Shown one piece after another: positions 21,515 to 32,300 of a DNA stretch of 43,275 nucleotides. The stretch's first letter is position 1. Each line of letters begins with the position of its first letter. Position numbers and translations under genes: made by a program. The notes below the pieces were generated by a model. It was given only the letters and a program-made list of their open reading frames with translations, ran no database searches and was not told the origin of the DNA. The DNA is from Triangularia verruculosa (lineage: Eukaryota > Ascomycota > Sordariomycetes > Sordariales > Podosporaceae). Location: NCBI GenBank assembly GCA_033296885.1, contig MU864065.1:1-43275 (forward strand), given 5' to 3'.

Positions 21515-23467
21515 CTATTCTTCTTCATATATCTTAGCTCGCTCCGCATACTCACGGATATTGCTGACCACATAATCCTGAATCTCGTCGCCCTTGCCAG
21601 CCGCAATCCTCAGAATAAGCTCGTTCAGATTGGATCTCCCCAGAATATCGACGTGGTCTGCCGTGTTGGGCCCGCCACGGGGATTGAACCTCTCTGGCTC
21701 GTGTGGCATCTCCACCACCGTGATCTTCGCGCCGGCCGGGTTGTATCGCTTCATTTTCCAACCCTTGTTGCACATATACCCGGTACTCATAAGATTGACC
21801 GTTCCGTCCCCCTCGCCCATCACGACACCATGGTCGACATCGCCCTGAATAAGGGCTGTGTCGATAGTCATGTTCAGATTGGTGAGAGATGGAAATTCAG
21901 GGGAGCGGTAGTAGTAAGCTCGTTCGGTGGGCTTCCCGACACCGTAGAAACAGTACACCTTGAGGCTAGGGGCGAGAGGCAGGCGGCTTTCAAGAGGGTT
22001 GACCCATTTCCTGGGGTCAAACTCGTTGGCATCCACCTCTTTTTTCGTGTGGGCAACGCCCTGCGAGTAACTGCCCTTGACCGACTCCCGGTACCAGTCT
22101 TCAGTCGTGTCGTAAAGATACTTCATCGCATCATCCACCGTGAAGTTTGTTTTTGGTATCGTCCAGTTCTGGTTGGTCCGGAAGTTGAGAAAAGACCCAA
22201 AGGTGACTGCTTGACCTGGCACGTCGTCCGGCGCCCCGTCAAGGTCACCCCAGATCGCATTGCCTCCCATTGGTAACATGGAAGACATGCCGGGCATAGC
22301 ACGGAAGATCTCGGCTCTTTCCTCTTTGCTGAGGAACTTCTCCAGCCCATAGACAGCAAAAGCATTGAGCTGAGCCGTGTCACGCATCTCGCCCGATAAT
22401 ATCGCTGCAACATCCTTGACTGCCCCCAGCATACATCCGCTTACGTTGATCCATGATTCAACATGCTTTTCAACCCAGTCGTCGCCACCTTTGCCTCCAT
22501 GCTCAGAAGCTACCCAGTGAAAAAAGTAGAAGACTACTTGGCTTCCCATGCTGTGTGACGTGAGAACCGCTTTCTTCCCTTCCAACCTTACGGCCATTTC
22601 GATGTGTGCTTTTAACCGCGAAAAATACTGGTCTCTCTTTTCCAAGTTCGGGTACGCCAGCCGCCAGTCATATGCCGCGGTAAACGAGTTCGTCGGATCG
22701 TACCCCAAAGACGCCAGGTTCTCAATAATCTTGTTCCAAATCCAGTATCCAGTGATGAAAAAGTCAGTCGCATCGAAACCTTGCGCCGCTCGTAACTTGA
22801 CACCTGGCGGATCCAGTCCGGTAGTGTGGTCCAGCATAATGTGTCTTTTCCAGTTTTCCTTGTCCATAACCAAAGCTCTCATCATATTCCAACTGCCCCA
22901 AAGCCTCTTTCGAAAGTAAGGTAGCGATTCATTAGATGTCCCCCAGGATTCAAGACCAGTCGAAATAACGCCGGGGACCATAACCATCGGATGGTGAGAA
23001 GACAGCCCCTCGGAGCGGACCTTGAGGCCTACCGAGAAAGCATCGTAGCTTTCGAGGAAATCGCGCTCGCCGTTCTATAGCAGAAATTGTTTTGTTATCA
23101 CAAGGAGCTACAAATATGGTGCACTAAACAAACAGCAAAGGGCACTTACCACCAGCTCGCGCATATCCTTCACAAACCCAGCAGGGAGAATCTCAAAGAG
23201 ATTGTCCATGCTCAGGTCCCCGAGCTCAGGGAGCTCGAAATCGATCAAATCATTGCTCTTTGCGAAGAAGCCGGCTGCGATGATACCAAACAAACTACCT
23301 AGAAGGAAAATCCCTGTAGTCTTCCTCTTCCGCGTCTCTTTCCGTTTGTGAACAACCTTGACCTTGTCGCCGGGTCTCACAGGGCTTTGATCGCGAGGCG
23401 TCGATGTCGGCGAGGGCTCAGTGGCTTTGTCGTCGCCAAACACTCGTCGCCGCAGAGTGCTGGCCAT
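21515..23467 (-). CDS. lro1: Phospholipid:diacylglycerol acyltransferase (Lro1/PDAT)
   Basis: This enzyme moves an acyl chain from a phospholipid to diacylglycerol, making triacylglycerol at the ER and inner nuclear membrane. Two exons (23467-23150 and 23074-21515) encode 625 aa (yeast Lro1 661). The N-terminus is cytosolic and very basic (KVKVVHKRKETRKRK), followed by one transmembrane helix at about 51-69; the catalytic part is lumenal. The LCAT-fold domain includes the PGVISTGLESW segment near 140, the lid/interface region, the nucleophile elbow SHSMG (catalytic Ser about 281), and late Asp (GEGDGTVN) and His (TADHVDI) blocks of the triad. The ATG at 23467 gives the usual MASTLRRR start. 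An earlier in-frame codon run to about 23533 exists but adds only a hydrophobic leader-like string and is less likely. Confidence 0.96.
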
Positions 23468-24442
23468 ATCGAGACTGGTTTGAGCGGTTGTAGAAAATAC
23501 GATGTGGCTTGTAAAGTGCAAAAGATAAACCAAGAGCGTCGCGGCCCCTCCGCTTCAGCTGTTAACAGCGGCTCGAGGTGGGGTTAGGGTCTTTGACTGC
23601 GAGGTTTCGCTGCTGCTTGTCATCCACACCTGAATGTGCTCTGGCTTGCTGTTGTTGTTGTTGTTGCTGTTATTGGGAGCTTGGTATCAACATTTTTGGG
23701 GAGAACGGGAAAAAATGTCGCGATCATAGCAGGGGTTTCTGTTCCGTCATCCTCCAATATCCGAACTGCACACGCATGCAGCAGCGTTGCTTGGTCTGAA
23801 CTCCGGGGTGGTGTGATCTGGAGTCCGCGGCCGTGCGGAAGTACCAGGTACAGATTGCTTGCATGCGCCTACAGCCCAGATGGACTTATAAATGCGTATA
23901 TCCGTCAGATATTGGCATCTGATGTTCCTTTTCTGCAAGCTCTACCATCTAGAATGCTTCTATCTCAGATATTCTGACCAATGTCTTGCTTTGAGACATG
24001 CTATCGATTGCAGATCCAAGTATCGACTACCGAAGAAATGCAAGGCGAGGGTTGCCGTTCCTTGACAGGCGGGCTGGCAGGGTTGTGTTGGAGAAGCTGA
24101 CCCACTGGACGAAACGGGAAGAGGGGTACCAATGCCTGCCATACGACCGGGATATGGCATGTGAAAGTTCAATGACGAAGACCCTGGGACGATCAACTGT
24201 TCGTCAGATCTCCTGCCAGCGCAATCTCCCCGCTTCCAACACCGCGTCTACGTCCACGTCCACGTCCAGCCACTGCCACCGATCGCCCCTTTACTCCAGA
24301 CGAGCACCGATATAGACGACTCCCTTCTCCTCGACCCCGACGTCAGCCCAACCTCTTGTATCCGTCTCCAAGGCCGCTGCCTGCTATTCCCGTGCCATCC
24401 GCCTTCGTACCCCGAAAGCCATAGACCAGACCCGTTGCCCGG
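23468..24442. promoter_or_regulatory. Divergent lro1/naa30 intergenic region
   Basis: 975 bp separate two divergent start codons. A GTT trinucleotide run lies at 23648-23671. A coding-like frame near 24308-24484 (plus strand) overlaps the naa30 start in another frame and could be an upstream frame, but nothing in it is recognisable. No gene is called. Confidence 0.6.
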
Positions 24443-25110
24443 ATGGAGCAGACCTCTCACCATGACCGACTCCCCCGGGAACTGAAATACATTCAATATG
24501 AACACCGTCTCGAAACCCAATACCTCCCCGCCATCCGCGCCCTAATCTCCAAAGACCTCAGCGAGCCCTACAGCATCTATGTCTACCGGTACTTCCTCTA
24601 TCAATGGGGCCATCTGTGTTACCTCGTAAGCCCTCCTCCGGACTTCTCCCCTCTTCCCTTTCCGCAAAAGCATTCCCGACAAAACATCCCCTAACCCCGC
24701 TTTTCCCTCCCCCGCCACAGGCTATCGACCCCAACGACTCCTCGCTCGTCGGCGTAATAATCTGCAAACTCGAAGCCCATGCGTCCCACTCCCCTCCAAC
24801 GCTGCGTGGGTACATCGCCATGCTCGCCGTGCAATCGACCTATCGTGGGCACGGCGTAGCAACAACGCTGGTGAAGATGGCTATCGACTCGATGAAAGCT
24901 CGCAACGCCGACGAGGTGGTTCTCGAGACGGAAGAAACGAACATTCCCGCCATGAGGTTATATGAGCGGCTGGGCTTCCTGAGGTCAAAGAAACTGCACA
25001 GATATTATTTAAACGGTAATAGCGCCTACAGGCTGGTGCTGTTATTGAAGCCGGTTGATCCAGACTCTGCGGCTGATCTGGCGCTGGATGAGGCGGATAT
25101 TTATCGATAA
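24443..25110 (+). CDS. naa30: NatC N-alpha-acetyltransferase catalytic subunit (Naa30/Mak3)
   Basis: Two exons (24443-24625 and 24721-25110) encode 190 aa (yeast Mak3 176). The GNAT fold is complete. The substrate-side segment EPYSIYVYRYFLYQWG is typical of Naa30. The acetyl-CoA loop appears as STYRGHGVATTLVKMAI (R/Q-x-x-G-x-G/A type). The C-terminal signature is VVLETEETNIPAMRLYERLGF followed by RYYLNGNSAYRLVL. NatC acetylates N-terminal Met followed by bulky hydrophobic residues, working co-translationally with Naa35 and Naa38. An in-frame TAG at 24422 lies 21 nt before the ATG, so 24443 is the first usable start unless an upstream intron exists. The 95-nt intron (GTAAGC..CACAG) is in phase 0. 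Confidence 0.95.
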
Positions 25111-25660
25111 TGGAGGTGCAGATGCGCATGCAAACACAACATGGCCCCACACGGGCGACAGCGGAGAAGGAACATAGAGAATGGCGGCCGGGACACCATG
25201 GAGCTTGACGAAGTGGTATCTCTAAAGGCTCTAGTGGGTATTCAGGCACCGTGAGGTGGAAGGCTCGCATCATTGGAGAGCCATGGCTTGAGATACAACC
25301 ACGAGGGCGCAATGGAATGCCAAGCTAGACTTGCCTCATGGGCCTAGTTACACGCTCAGAGCATTTCAAGACAGACATTACGTCACTCGCAACAGCGTCG
25401 ATCAGCGAACCCGGCCATCGCTGGAGGAACTTGTTTAGTCGGGAGGTAGAGAGAAGGGGACAGAGGCAGGCTAGAGAAGTAAGTTTTCTTTACAGGGGAT
25501 TTCGCTTCATGTCCATATTACCATTAAGGGGGAGCTTTGACTTCCTAGTCTTGCAAATACATCAAAACGATAAAGCACCAGCGCTTCATTGGCATACTTC
25601 CTCCTCAAAATCTGCACACCATGTGCCAAACACCGACGAGCCAGCGTCACAGATCAGAAC
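25111..25660. other. Convergent 3' intergenic region
   Basis: This 550 bp lies between the convergent 3' ends of naa30 and the DUF1917 gene. No gene, repeat or distinctive motif is visible beyond short unrelated open frames. Confidence 0.65.
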
Positions 25661-26753
25661 TCAAAACGTCTTCTTCTCGGCCTCCTCCTTGATGTACTCG
25701 AATATCTCCTTCGAGTTGTACTTGAAATCCGTGGTCAGCACACTGGGGTTTGTTTTTCTGTAGGAAAGAACAGAACTCACCATGGAAGCCTTGATCCCCC
25801 ACTCATTCTCCCCATAAATCCCCAACTCGGTCCAAGCATCTGCATTACAGTAATCACTTCCCATCAGCAAAACCAAAGCTCTCTCACTCACAAAACAATT
25901 GCTCCAAACTTACCGGCCTTGTAGTAAATCAACCTCGCCCCCGGGCCCTGCTTCACCAAGTCCAACTCCTTCATCCGCTTCAACACCCTCGCGACATCAT
26001 CCTTGTTTGTGAAATCCTCGGTGTAAATGCAGATCAACCTCGTATTTTTTTCGCTATGCCCATCATCAAACCCGGGGGGCAGCTTGGTGGCTACCTTTGC
26101 CGCGGTTCCCAGTTGATTATTCGCGACGGCTTTGGCCACGCGCTCCCAGGTCTCGTTTACGAAGGCGACTTCGGGGAAGAGCATCCATTTCCCTGAGATG
26201 TTGCGGTGTTCAACGGCTAACTGCTTTAGATCGGCGATGGTTTCTTTTCTGGCGACGGCGATGTGACGTTTTGCGACGAGGGGGGAGTTGGGGTGGGCGG
26301 AGGTGGTTCCTGTGATGAAGGAGGAGAAGAGGGCGAGGCGGGAGAGGCCGCCGGTGAGGAAGCGGGAGGTGGAAGGGGGGGGTTTTGGGGGGAGGTAGGG
26401 GTTTGCGATGAAGATCCATTCGGGGCCGGTGGTGGTGGAGGGGGGGAGGCGGGTGAGGAATTGGGGGATGGATTCGGTGAGTTGGTAGGCTGAGTGGGGG
26501 ATGGAGGAGTAGGGGTTGTGGAGGCGGCCTGAGGGTGGGGGGGAGGAAGAAGAGGGGGAGGGGGTGATGCGGGAGGTGATGAGTTTGGTGCGGGAGGGCT
26601 GGGAGGCGAAGTATGAGGCGGTGTTGTAGGTTGCTACACGGGATTTGAGTTTGGAGATGGTTTTGGGGGAGCCTGAAAGGGGCGGTTAGTTGTGTGAGAT
26701 AAGGGGGATGAGAGGGGCTGACCGTAGAAATCGGAGTCGTCGGAGTCATCCAT
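25661..26753 (-). CDS. DUF1917 (Bles03/C11orf68-like) protein
   Basis: Three exons (26753-26723, 26672-25914 and 25839-25661) encode 322 aa. Exon 1 encodes MDDSDDSDFY and joins at a TTTCAG acceptor. Most of exon 2 is an open frame with no ATG near its head, which is easy to miss because an overlapping longer-looking frame is Pro/His junk. Residues about 160-300 form the DUF1917 domain: SGKWMLFPEV near 171, then LGTAAKVATKL, a TRLICIYTEDF strand, a DVARVLKRMKEL helix, and YYKADAWTELGIYGENEWGIKAS. Family knowledge: this domain has an eIF4E-like fold, but its function is unknown. Between residues about 280 and 295 there is a GTGAGT..CCCCAG string that looks like a 38-nt intron. Removing it breaks the frame of a plausible C-terminus (YNSKEIFEYIKEEAEKKTF), so I kept it as coding. 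Confidence 0.85.
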
Positions 26754-27204
26754 TTTGTGATTGTCAGGTGTTTTGATATTGTGTATGATTTTGGGGTGTT
26801 GGTGAAGACTCCCGTCTCAAGGTCTTAATGCTGATATGCCGCTTACAAGGAGGCTTGAGTTTAAGTGTGGGTCAAGGTTACGGGCAAGTTGAGCTATGCT
26901 GGTGGAGTTTCAAATATGCAGGTACCCTTAAAATGGACAGAATGAGAGGGCAAAATACATTCTCATGAAGTTTTGAAGGAGTGAAGATGAAATAAATCAT
27001 TGTGAAGGTGTGAAGGCAGGTTTATTAGTCTTGTCGATAGCCTGACTGGCTTCAGAGAACTGACCAATCCGATGCGCCGGGGATAATTGTTAAGTCCCGA
27101 AAAAGAAAGTACGGACAAGCATCGAATCCTGAACACTTTCAACCACAAACCCCAGCAAACAATCCTTGTAGTCAACGTCAGTGGCTTCCGAAACAAACAG
27201 AAAA
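26754..27204. promoter_or_regulatory. Divergent DUF1917/dph7 promoter region
   Basis: 451 bp between two divergent start codons. A CCAAT box lies at 27064-27068, 137 bp before the dph7 ATG. No gene is supported. Confidence 0.55.
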
Positions 27205-28507
27205 ATGGAAGAGGACCCGGGCAAACTGATCAATTCCATTTGGTCACAAGAGTTGGATCTTCCACCAAGCTGTGTTGAGTTTTGCCCAGCTCATCCGTCT
27301 TATTTTCTGGTTGGGACATACAACCTTCAAAAAGACGATGCTGAGCCTCAGCCAGAGAAAGAAACCAAGGAAGGTGACGACGAAAGCTCTCAGCCTGCAA
27401 AGCCAAAGAAGACTCAGAGTCGAAACGGAAGTATTCTTGTCTTTCAACTACAGGACAATAACAACATGTGAGTCACTCAACCCTACACTCCTGTAGTCCA
27501 CTACAAGCCTAACCTTTCTTTGAAGAGTTCCTGTCCAAACTGAGCCGCAACCATCAGCTCTGCTGGATCTTCACTTCAACCCAAATGAAAGATTTCAGGA
27601 CATATGTGCAACTGTCTCAAGCACGGCCACCCTTGCCATCTTCAGGTTCTCGCCAGGGCCAGGAGAAGACAAGCCTTTGAAGCACCTTCACACGATGGAC
27701 ATTGAACCCATGTCAGGTGGTGAAATATCTGCCTCGGAGGGATCCGAAATTTTGTTTTTGTCGGTCTGTTGGCACCCGTCCCGATATGATATGCTGGCCG
27801 TCACCACCAACACCGGATATGTCTACCTGGTGCATCTTCCAGCCTGGGACAGGGGCTGGAAACTACATGCAGAGCCAGCGATCACCCACACCTTGGAGGC
27901 ATGGACGGTGAATCTCTCTTCCAATCTTGGGGCCACTGACTCGTCAGACGATGTGTCTTTTAGGATATTTTCTGGTGGCGATGACTCCAAGTTGCGCTAT
28001 GGGACGGTTACCTGGAACCCCGCCGATGACATCCCTACTGAGACTATTTCTGCTGTTGAGGCAAGGGGTCATGATGCTGGAGTAACAGCGATCCTGCCTC
28101 TTTTTGTCCAGGAAGATGGATCTGAAGTGCTGGTCACGGGGAGTTATGACGAGAATATCAGACTTTTCTCACTGGCACCGTATGGCAGGCCCAAGAATCT
28201 GGTCGAGATGGGTCTTGGAGGAGGTGTGTGGAGGTTGAAATTGATCGATCTTGACCAGACGCCGAATGAGAAGTACCGCTGGAGGGCGCGCATCCTGGCG
28301 TCTTGCATGCATACGGGGTCCAGGGTGGTAGATGTCTTGCAGGCGGCGGATGGAGAACATCACATTCAAGTTCTTGGCCGCTTTGAGGACCACAAGAGCA
28401 TGAACTATGGAAGCGACTTCTACCCTGCTAGAAAAGACAAGCTGACGGTTGTGTCGACCAGTTTCTATGATAGGCTTCTGTGTTTGTGGCAGCTAGAGTT
28501 GCCATGA
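27205..28507 (+). CDS. dph7: Diphthine methylesterase, WD40 protein (Dph7/Rrt2)
   Basis: Two exons (27205-27467 and 27526-28507) encode 414 aa (yeast Rrt2 about 387). The protein is a WD40 propeller. Recognisable blades include VCWHPSRYDMLAVTTNTGYV, the family block FSGGDDSKLRYGTVTWNP, the HDAGVTAI..VLVTGSYDENIRLF blade, GGGVWRLKL, ILASCMHTG, and a C-terminal VVSTSFYDRLLCLWQLELP. This is the classic Dph7 pattern. Dph7 removes the methyl ester from methylated diphthine on eEF2 so that Dph6 can amidate it, the step before finished diphthamide. The 58-nt intron (GTGAGT..GAAG) splits codon 88 in phase 2 and restores IVPVQTEP. A hydrophilic Glu/Lys/Pro insert at about 48-75 is likely a disordered loop. 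The ATG at 27205 is preceded by an A-rich leader. Confidence 0.93.
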
Positions 28508-29301
28508 AGCTAGAGGCGAGCATAAGTCTTTGGCAAACTGAGCCCCATGACGGGAACAATGACGATGAGCCAGTTGAGCGACAGGTCCGATATGATCCAG
28601 AAAGCTATGGCAGTTTATAAAGAGAAGGGCGTCAATAATATCATTGGGGAGCATACCTTCTAAGTATAAGGTAAGGTATATCTTATATACATCAGTGAGA
28701 TATCTTACCTATGTCCATTCAAATCGATTTACAGTGACCTATGCATTGGCACCTCTCACCGCGTGACGCAATCCCCAGGTCCCTGGACAAGCCCATGTCC
28801 GCTAAAGTTAATTGACCGCCTTCACTGCACGGGCCTTTCTGCCCCGCACCAACCCCAAGAAAGCTTATTAGTCGCGCCTAAGCGCGCCTGACACGCCCCG
28901 TTTTCGGTACCTCGGTGGGTAATTCTCCAAGGTCACTTTATTTCCATCTCAAAGAGTCAGCAATCCAATCTCTCTTGCAAAATAGAATTCAGACATCCAA
29001 TTTGACTTTTTTTTTCATAATAGCTGGGAAGTCTTGGGCTGTTGCTATCTGCTTTAATTTTCACCTTTGATCAGCTTCTTCCCCGCGAGTAAGGAGACCT
29101 CTGTTTCTTGTTCTCGGTACAAAGCACTGCCTGCCGCCTCAGCGCATCGCTTTTCCATCGTGCGATTCGATCACGACCTGCTTCCCACCGAGTCACTCCA
29201 CCCGTTGCGATCTCCCGTTACCTACTCTTTCTCGCCCGGCCGGACGACTCGGTCCCTTGTCCATATAAATCATCAGTTGCTGTACAACCGCCGCATCCAT
29301 C
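28508..29301. promoter_or_regulatory. Region between dph7 end and msn5 start
   Basis: 794 bp between two plus-strand genes, holding the dph7 3' UTR and the msn5 promoter and leader. It contains an inverted repeat at 28669-28710 and a TATA-like CATATAAA near 29262, which lies too close to the msn5 ATG to be a normal TATA box. No gene is supported. Confidence 0.6.
28669..28710. repeat. Inverted repeat, potential hairpin
   Basis: The left arm (28669-28683) AGGTAAGGTATATCT pairs with the right arm (28698-28710) AGATATCTTACCT, forming about 13 base pairs with a 2-nt bulge and a 14-nt loop. It starts about 160 nt after the dph7 stop codon. Confidence 0.7.
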
Positions 29302-32300
29302 ATGGCGGCCATTTCGCCAAATGGCGCCCCGGGCGGTGAGGCCATCCTGGCGAGGATTCACGAAGCGCTCAAGGTCGTACACAGCCCATATTCTGCGAGC
29401 CAGGCACGGCAAGAAGCCCAATCGTTCCTCGAGGAGGTCAAGACTCTCGGCGATGCCCCATCTCACGGATACAACCTCGCCTTCGACCGATCGCAAGCCC
29501 CGATTGTCCGTCACTATGGCCTGTCCCTGCTCGAGCACGCCGTGAAGCACAAGTGGTCGGAATATAGTCCTGCGCACCAATGGTCCCTTCGCAACTGGAT
29601 TTTGCAGCTCTCTGAGGCTGTCTCAAGAGATGACCCATCATATCTAAGAAACAAAACTGCCCAGTTGTGGGTAGAGATAGCGAAGAGATGTTGGGCCGTG
29701 GAGTGGATGGACATGGACCAGCTGCTTGTTCGCCTTTGGGGGGTTCCGGAATCGCCAGTTCACAAGCAATTCGTACTCCAGATCCTGGAAACACTCTCCG
29801 AGGAGATCTTCAACGGGGATGATTCGGTCGTAGCTCTCCGTGAGGGAGCACTTAGCAAGGCCTGCGTCGAAATCTTCACCCCCGCCGCCGTCCTGATCGA
29901 AGCCTTTCCTAACCGGCAAGTCGGCCCGAACGTACGGTTCGAAGAGGAGGGCTGGCTCAGTAGAATTACACAGTTCGTGACCGACTGCCTCAACAGCGGA
30001 GCCATTGAGCAGAACGAGGATGCCGCGGCTTGCGTTGTGAAGGCACTCAAAGTACTCACCTCCGTCGTGTCCTGGGCCGTTCCCAAAGCTGTCAATGCCG
30101 TTGGAAGCCGCCCTACTCTATGCCGTTGTCTTGCGACTCCCAATGTTTCTGTACAAAAGGTCCGCACCTTTCTCTCGAGTGCCGTGTACGTGCCTTGTCC
30201 TGTCTGCTAACCTGTTCCAAGGCCGCCCTCGAGACCCTGCACTCGCTGTACAACCGTACCAGTTTCACCGATGAGGACTTTATCGAACTTGTTGTGCCCA
30301 TGTACGGCGACGACGTGGTAGATTTGTTCAAGCGCCTCTTCGAGTGGTCCACAGTCGACGCCCAGGACATTGATGATGACAAGTATACGTTCGCAAAGAA
30401 GTTCTCAGAGGCAAGGAAGCCCGGCCTGGGCGTGATAAGACGGTATGGGAGTTGCTAACAGAGACTACAGACGGTTTGCTCGCTGGCTAATTATCTGGAC
30501 CGGAAATTTGCCGCCATTCCCCCCCAGACAAACGTTCAGGCCTTTTTCCAACTGCTCATGCTGGTCGTCAAGAGCCAAAGCCTTGTCGTTTCAATTCCAG
30601 TCATGGTGAGCTGGACTCGTCTTCTGAGCCACCGCGCACTGGGCCCAGCGGCCGCCAATATGCCGTTCATCCCAGAACTTCTGGAACTATGTAGCAGCCG
30701 CCTGATACGGTACGAGAGTTTGCCAGAGGACACAGAAGATCCAACCTATGTGCTGCTACTCGAAGACACAGACACCATTCCTGAGCGGCATGCGTTCCTC
30801 GGAAATTATCGCCGTTACAGCTGCCAGGTCATCGAGAGCATCGTCAATCTTCGGCTATCCGATGCCTTCTCACATATTCTAGGGAAGGCTGAAGTCGCCT
30901 TTCGGACTCTCTATGATGGACAGCCCCCGCTCAATCGTAAGCTCAAGATTCATGTCTTGGTTGTTCTTTGGTCCCTCCTCCAACTGACATTGTTTGCAGC
31001 TGCCAACTATTCAAAGAGTTCGGTCCCCGTATTAACGGTGGACACGCATGCCACAGTTATTGAAACGACACTGAGGGGGTACATTAAGTGGAGGTCCTCA
31101 CGCAGCTCGACTCCGGAAGAGGTGAGCCGTCATATGCAAGATTCTTGTTGTGCACATTCTAATCCGATGAAAAAGGAGCAAAAGGTTGCCAGTATTGAAG
31201 ACCACTTTGAGAAATGGTGCGGGCAGCTTCTGGAAATGAAGTTTAAGGATCCTCTAATCAGAAAGCGGGTTCTCCAGCTTCTGGTGGCTTTCTCAACGAC
31301 TGCTCTCGACTCGAACCCTGGCTTGATGCTGAGGGTACTTGAGCATATCCTGATGACATGGCCAGCGTTGGAACCCGAACACAAGCTCCTCAATGATGCT
31401 ATCAGAGACCTGCAGAACGAAAGCATGACTGAGCTGCAAAGGCTCGCTTCCAAAATGCCCGATCACTTGTTGGTAAGATTACCCCGTTTTCTTTTTGAAG
31501 AGACGAATTCACTGACCTATTTTCTTAGGATGTGTATGACCAATTAGAAGCCAAAATCAAGGAGATGATAGCATCTGGCACCTTGGATGAAAAGCGCCAG
31601 ATCGCATATCAAAGTTTTCTCTTCATTATCATGTGAGTCTCGCGCTATTCAGCCAGCCGGATTGCAGCGAGTAGCTTATTCTTTGGCAGTCACCGTTCTA
31701 CTCGAATCGACCTACCAGTACGCCTTCAAAGGCTGTCGTCCTTTATTGAGCCTGTCAAGAGCCAGTGGAACGACGAGTCGCTCAAACAAGCCCTCGGCTC
31801 GTATGACGGTTTCTGCCAGCTACTCGGTCTCGACAAGGCGCAAAGGTATCTGGCCCAGCGCCGCATTCATGAGGTCGCCGACTGGGGCGCGGCCGAATTG
31901 GATGCTGAGGGGCTTGCTCTCCAGGCCGAATTGGAGCAGAGACAGACCGTGAGTGCACTCTGGCATTATCGTGCACTCGGTGTAATTAACCATTGCCCTT
32001 CAGATGTTGCCCTTGCGCATGACCAAATCGTTCTTGACTTATTCTGTTGAGAAAATGGAGAAGAACTCGACTCCCTATCAAGTGTCGTGTGCTCTTTGGC
32101 AAGACAGCATACCCCTTATTCTCCCAGAACTGCTCAAGTTCTTGAGGTACGTGTATATCGTCTTATCAAGTTGTTGGTGTGACGTCCTGTTGCTGACCCT
32201 GATCTAGCTACGCACACGCGTCCCACAATCCAAAGAACTGGAGCCAGCTGCCGGCGGAGATGCAATCCGTTGCCACACGTGTGCTGACCGACCGCTTCTG

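Noticed and set aside
21389..22276. A 295-codon plus-strand open frame antisense to lro1
   Set aside because: It overlaps the strongly supported Lro1 catalytic domain and has no recognisable domain; it is a codon-bias shadow.
26210..26749. A 179-codon minus-strand frame inside the DUF1917 gene
   Set aside because: It is Pro/His-rich and out of frame; the spliced frame starting at 26753 joins directly into the DUF1917 domain.
30060..30160. A possible frameshift in msn5, because a second frame also looks protein-like here
   Set aside because: The original frame continues sensibly (LCRCLATPNVSVQK) into the next exon (AALETLHSLYNR) through an intron with a good branch site, so no frameshift is needed.
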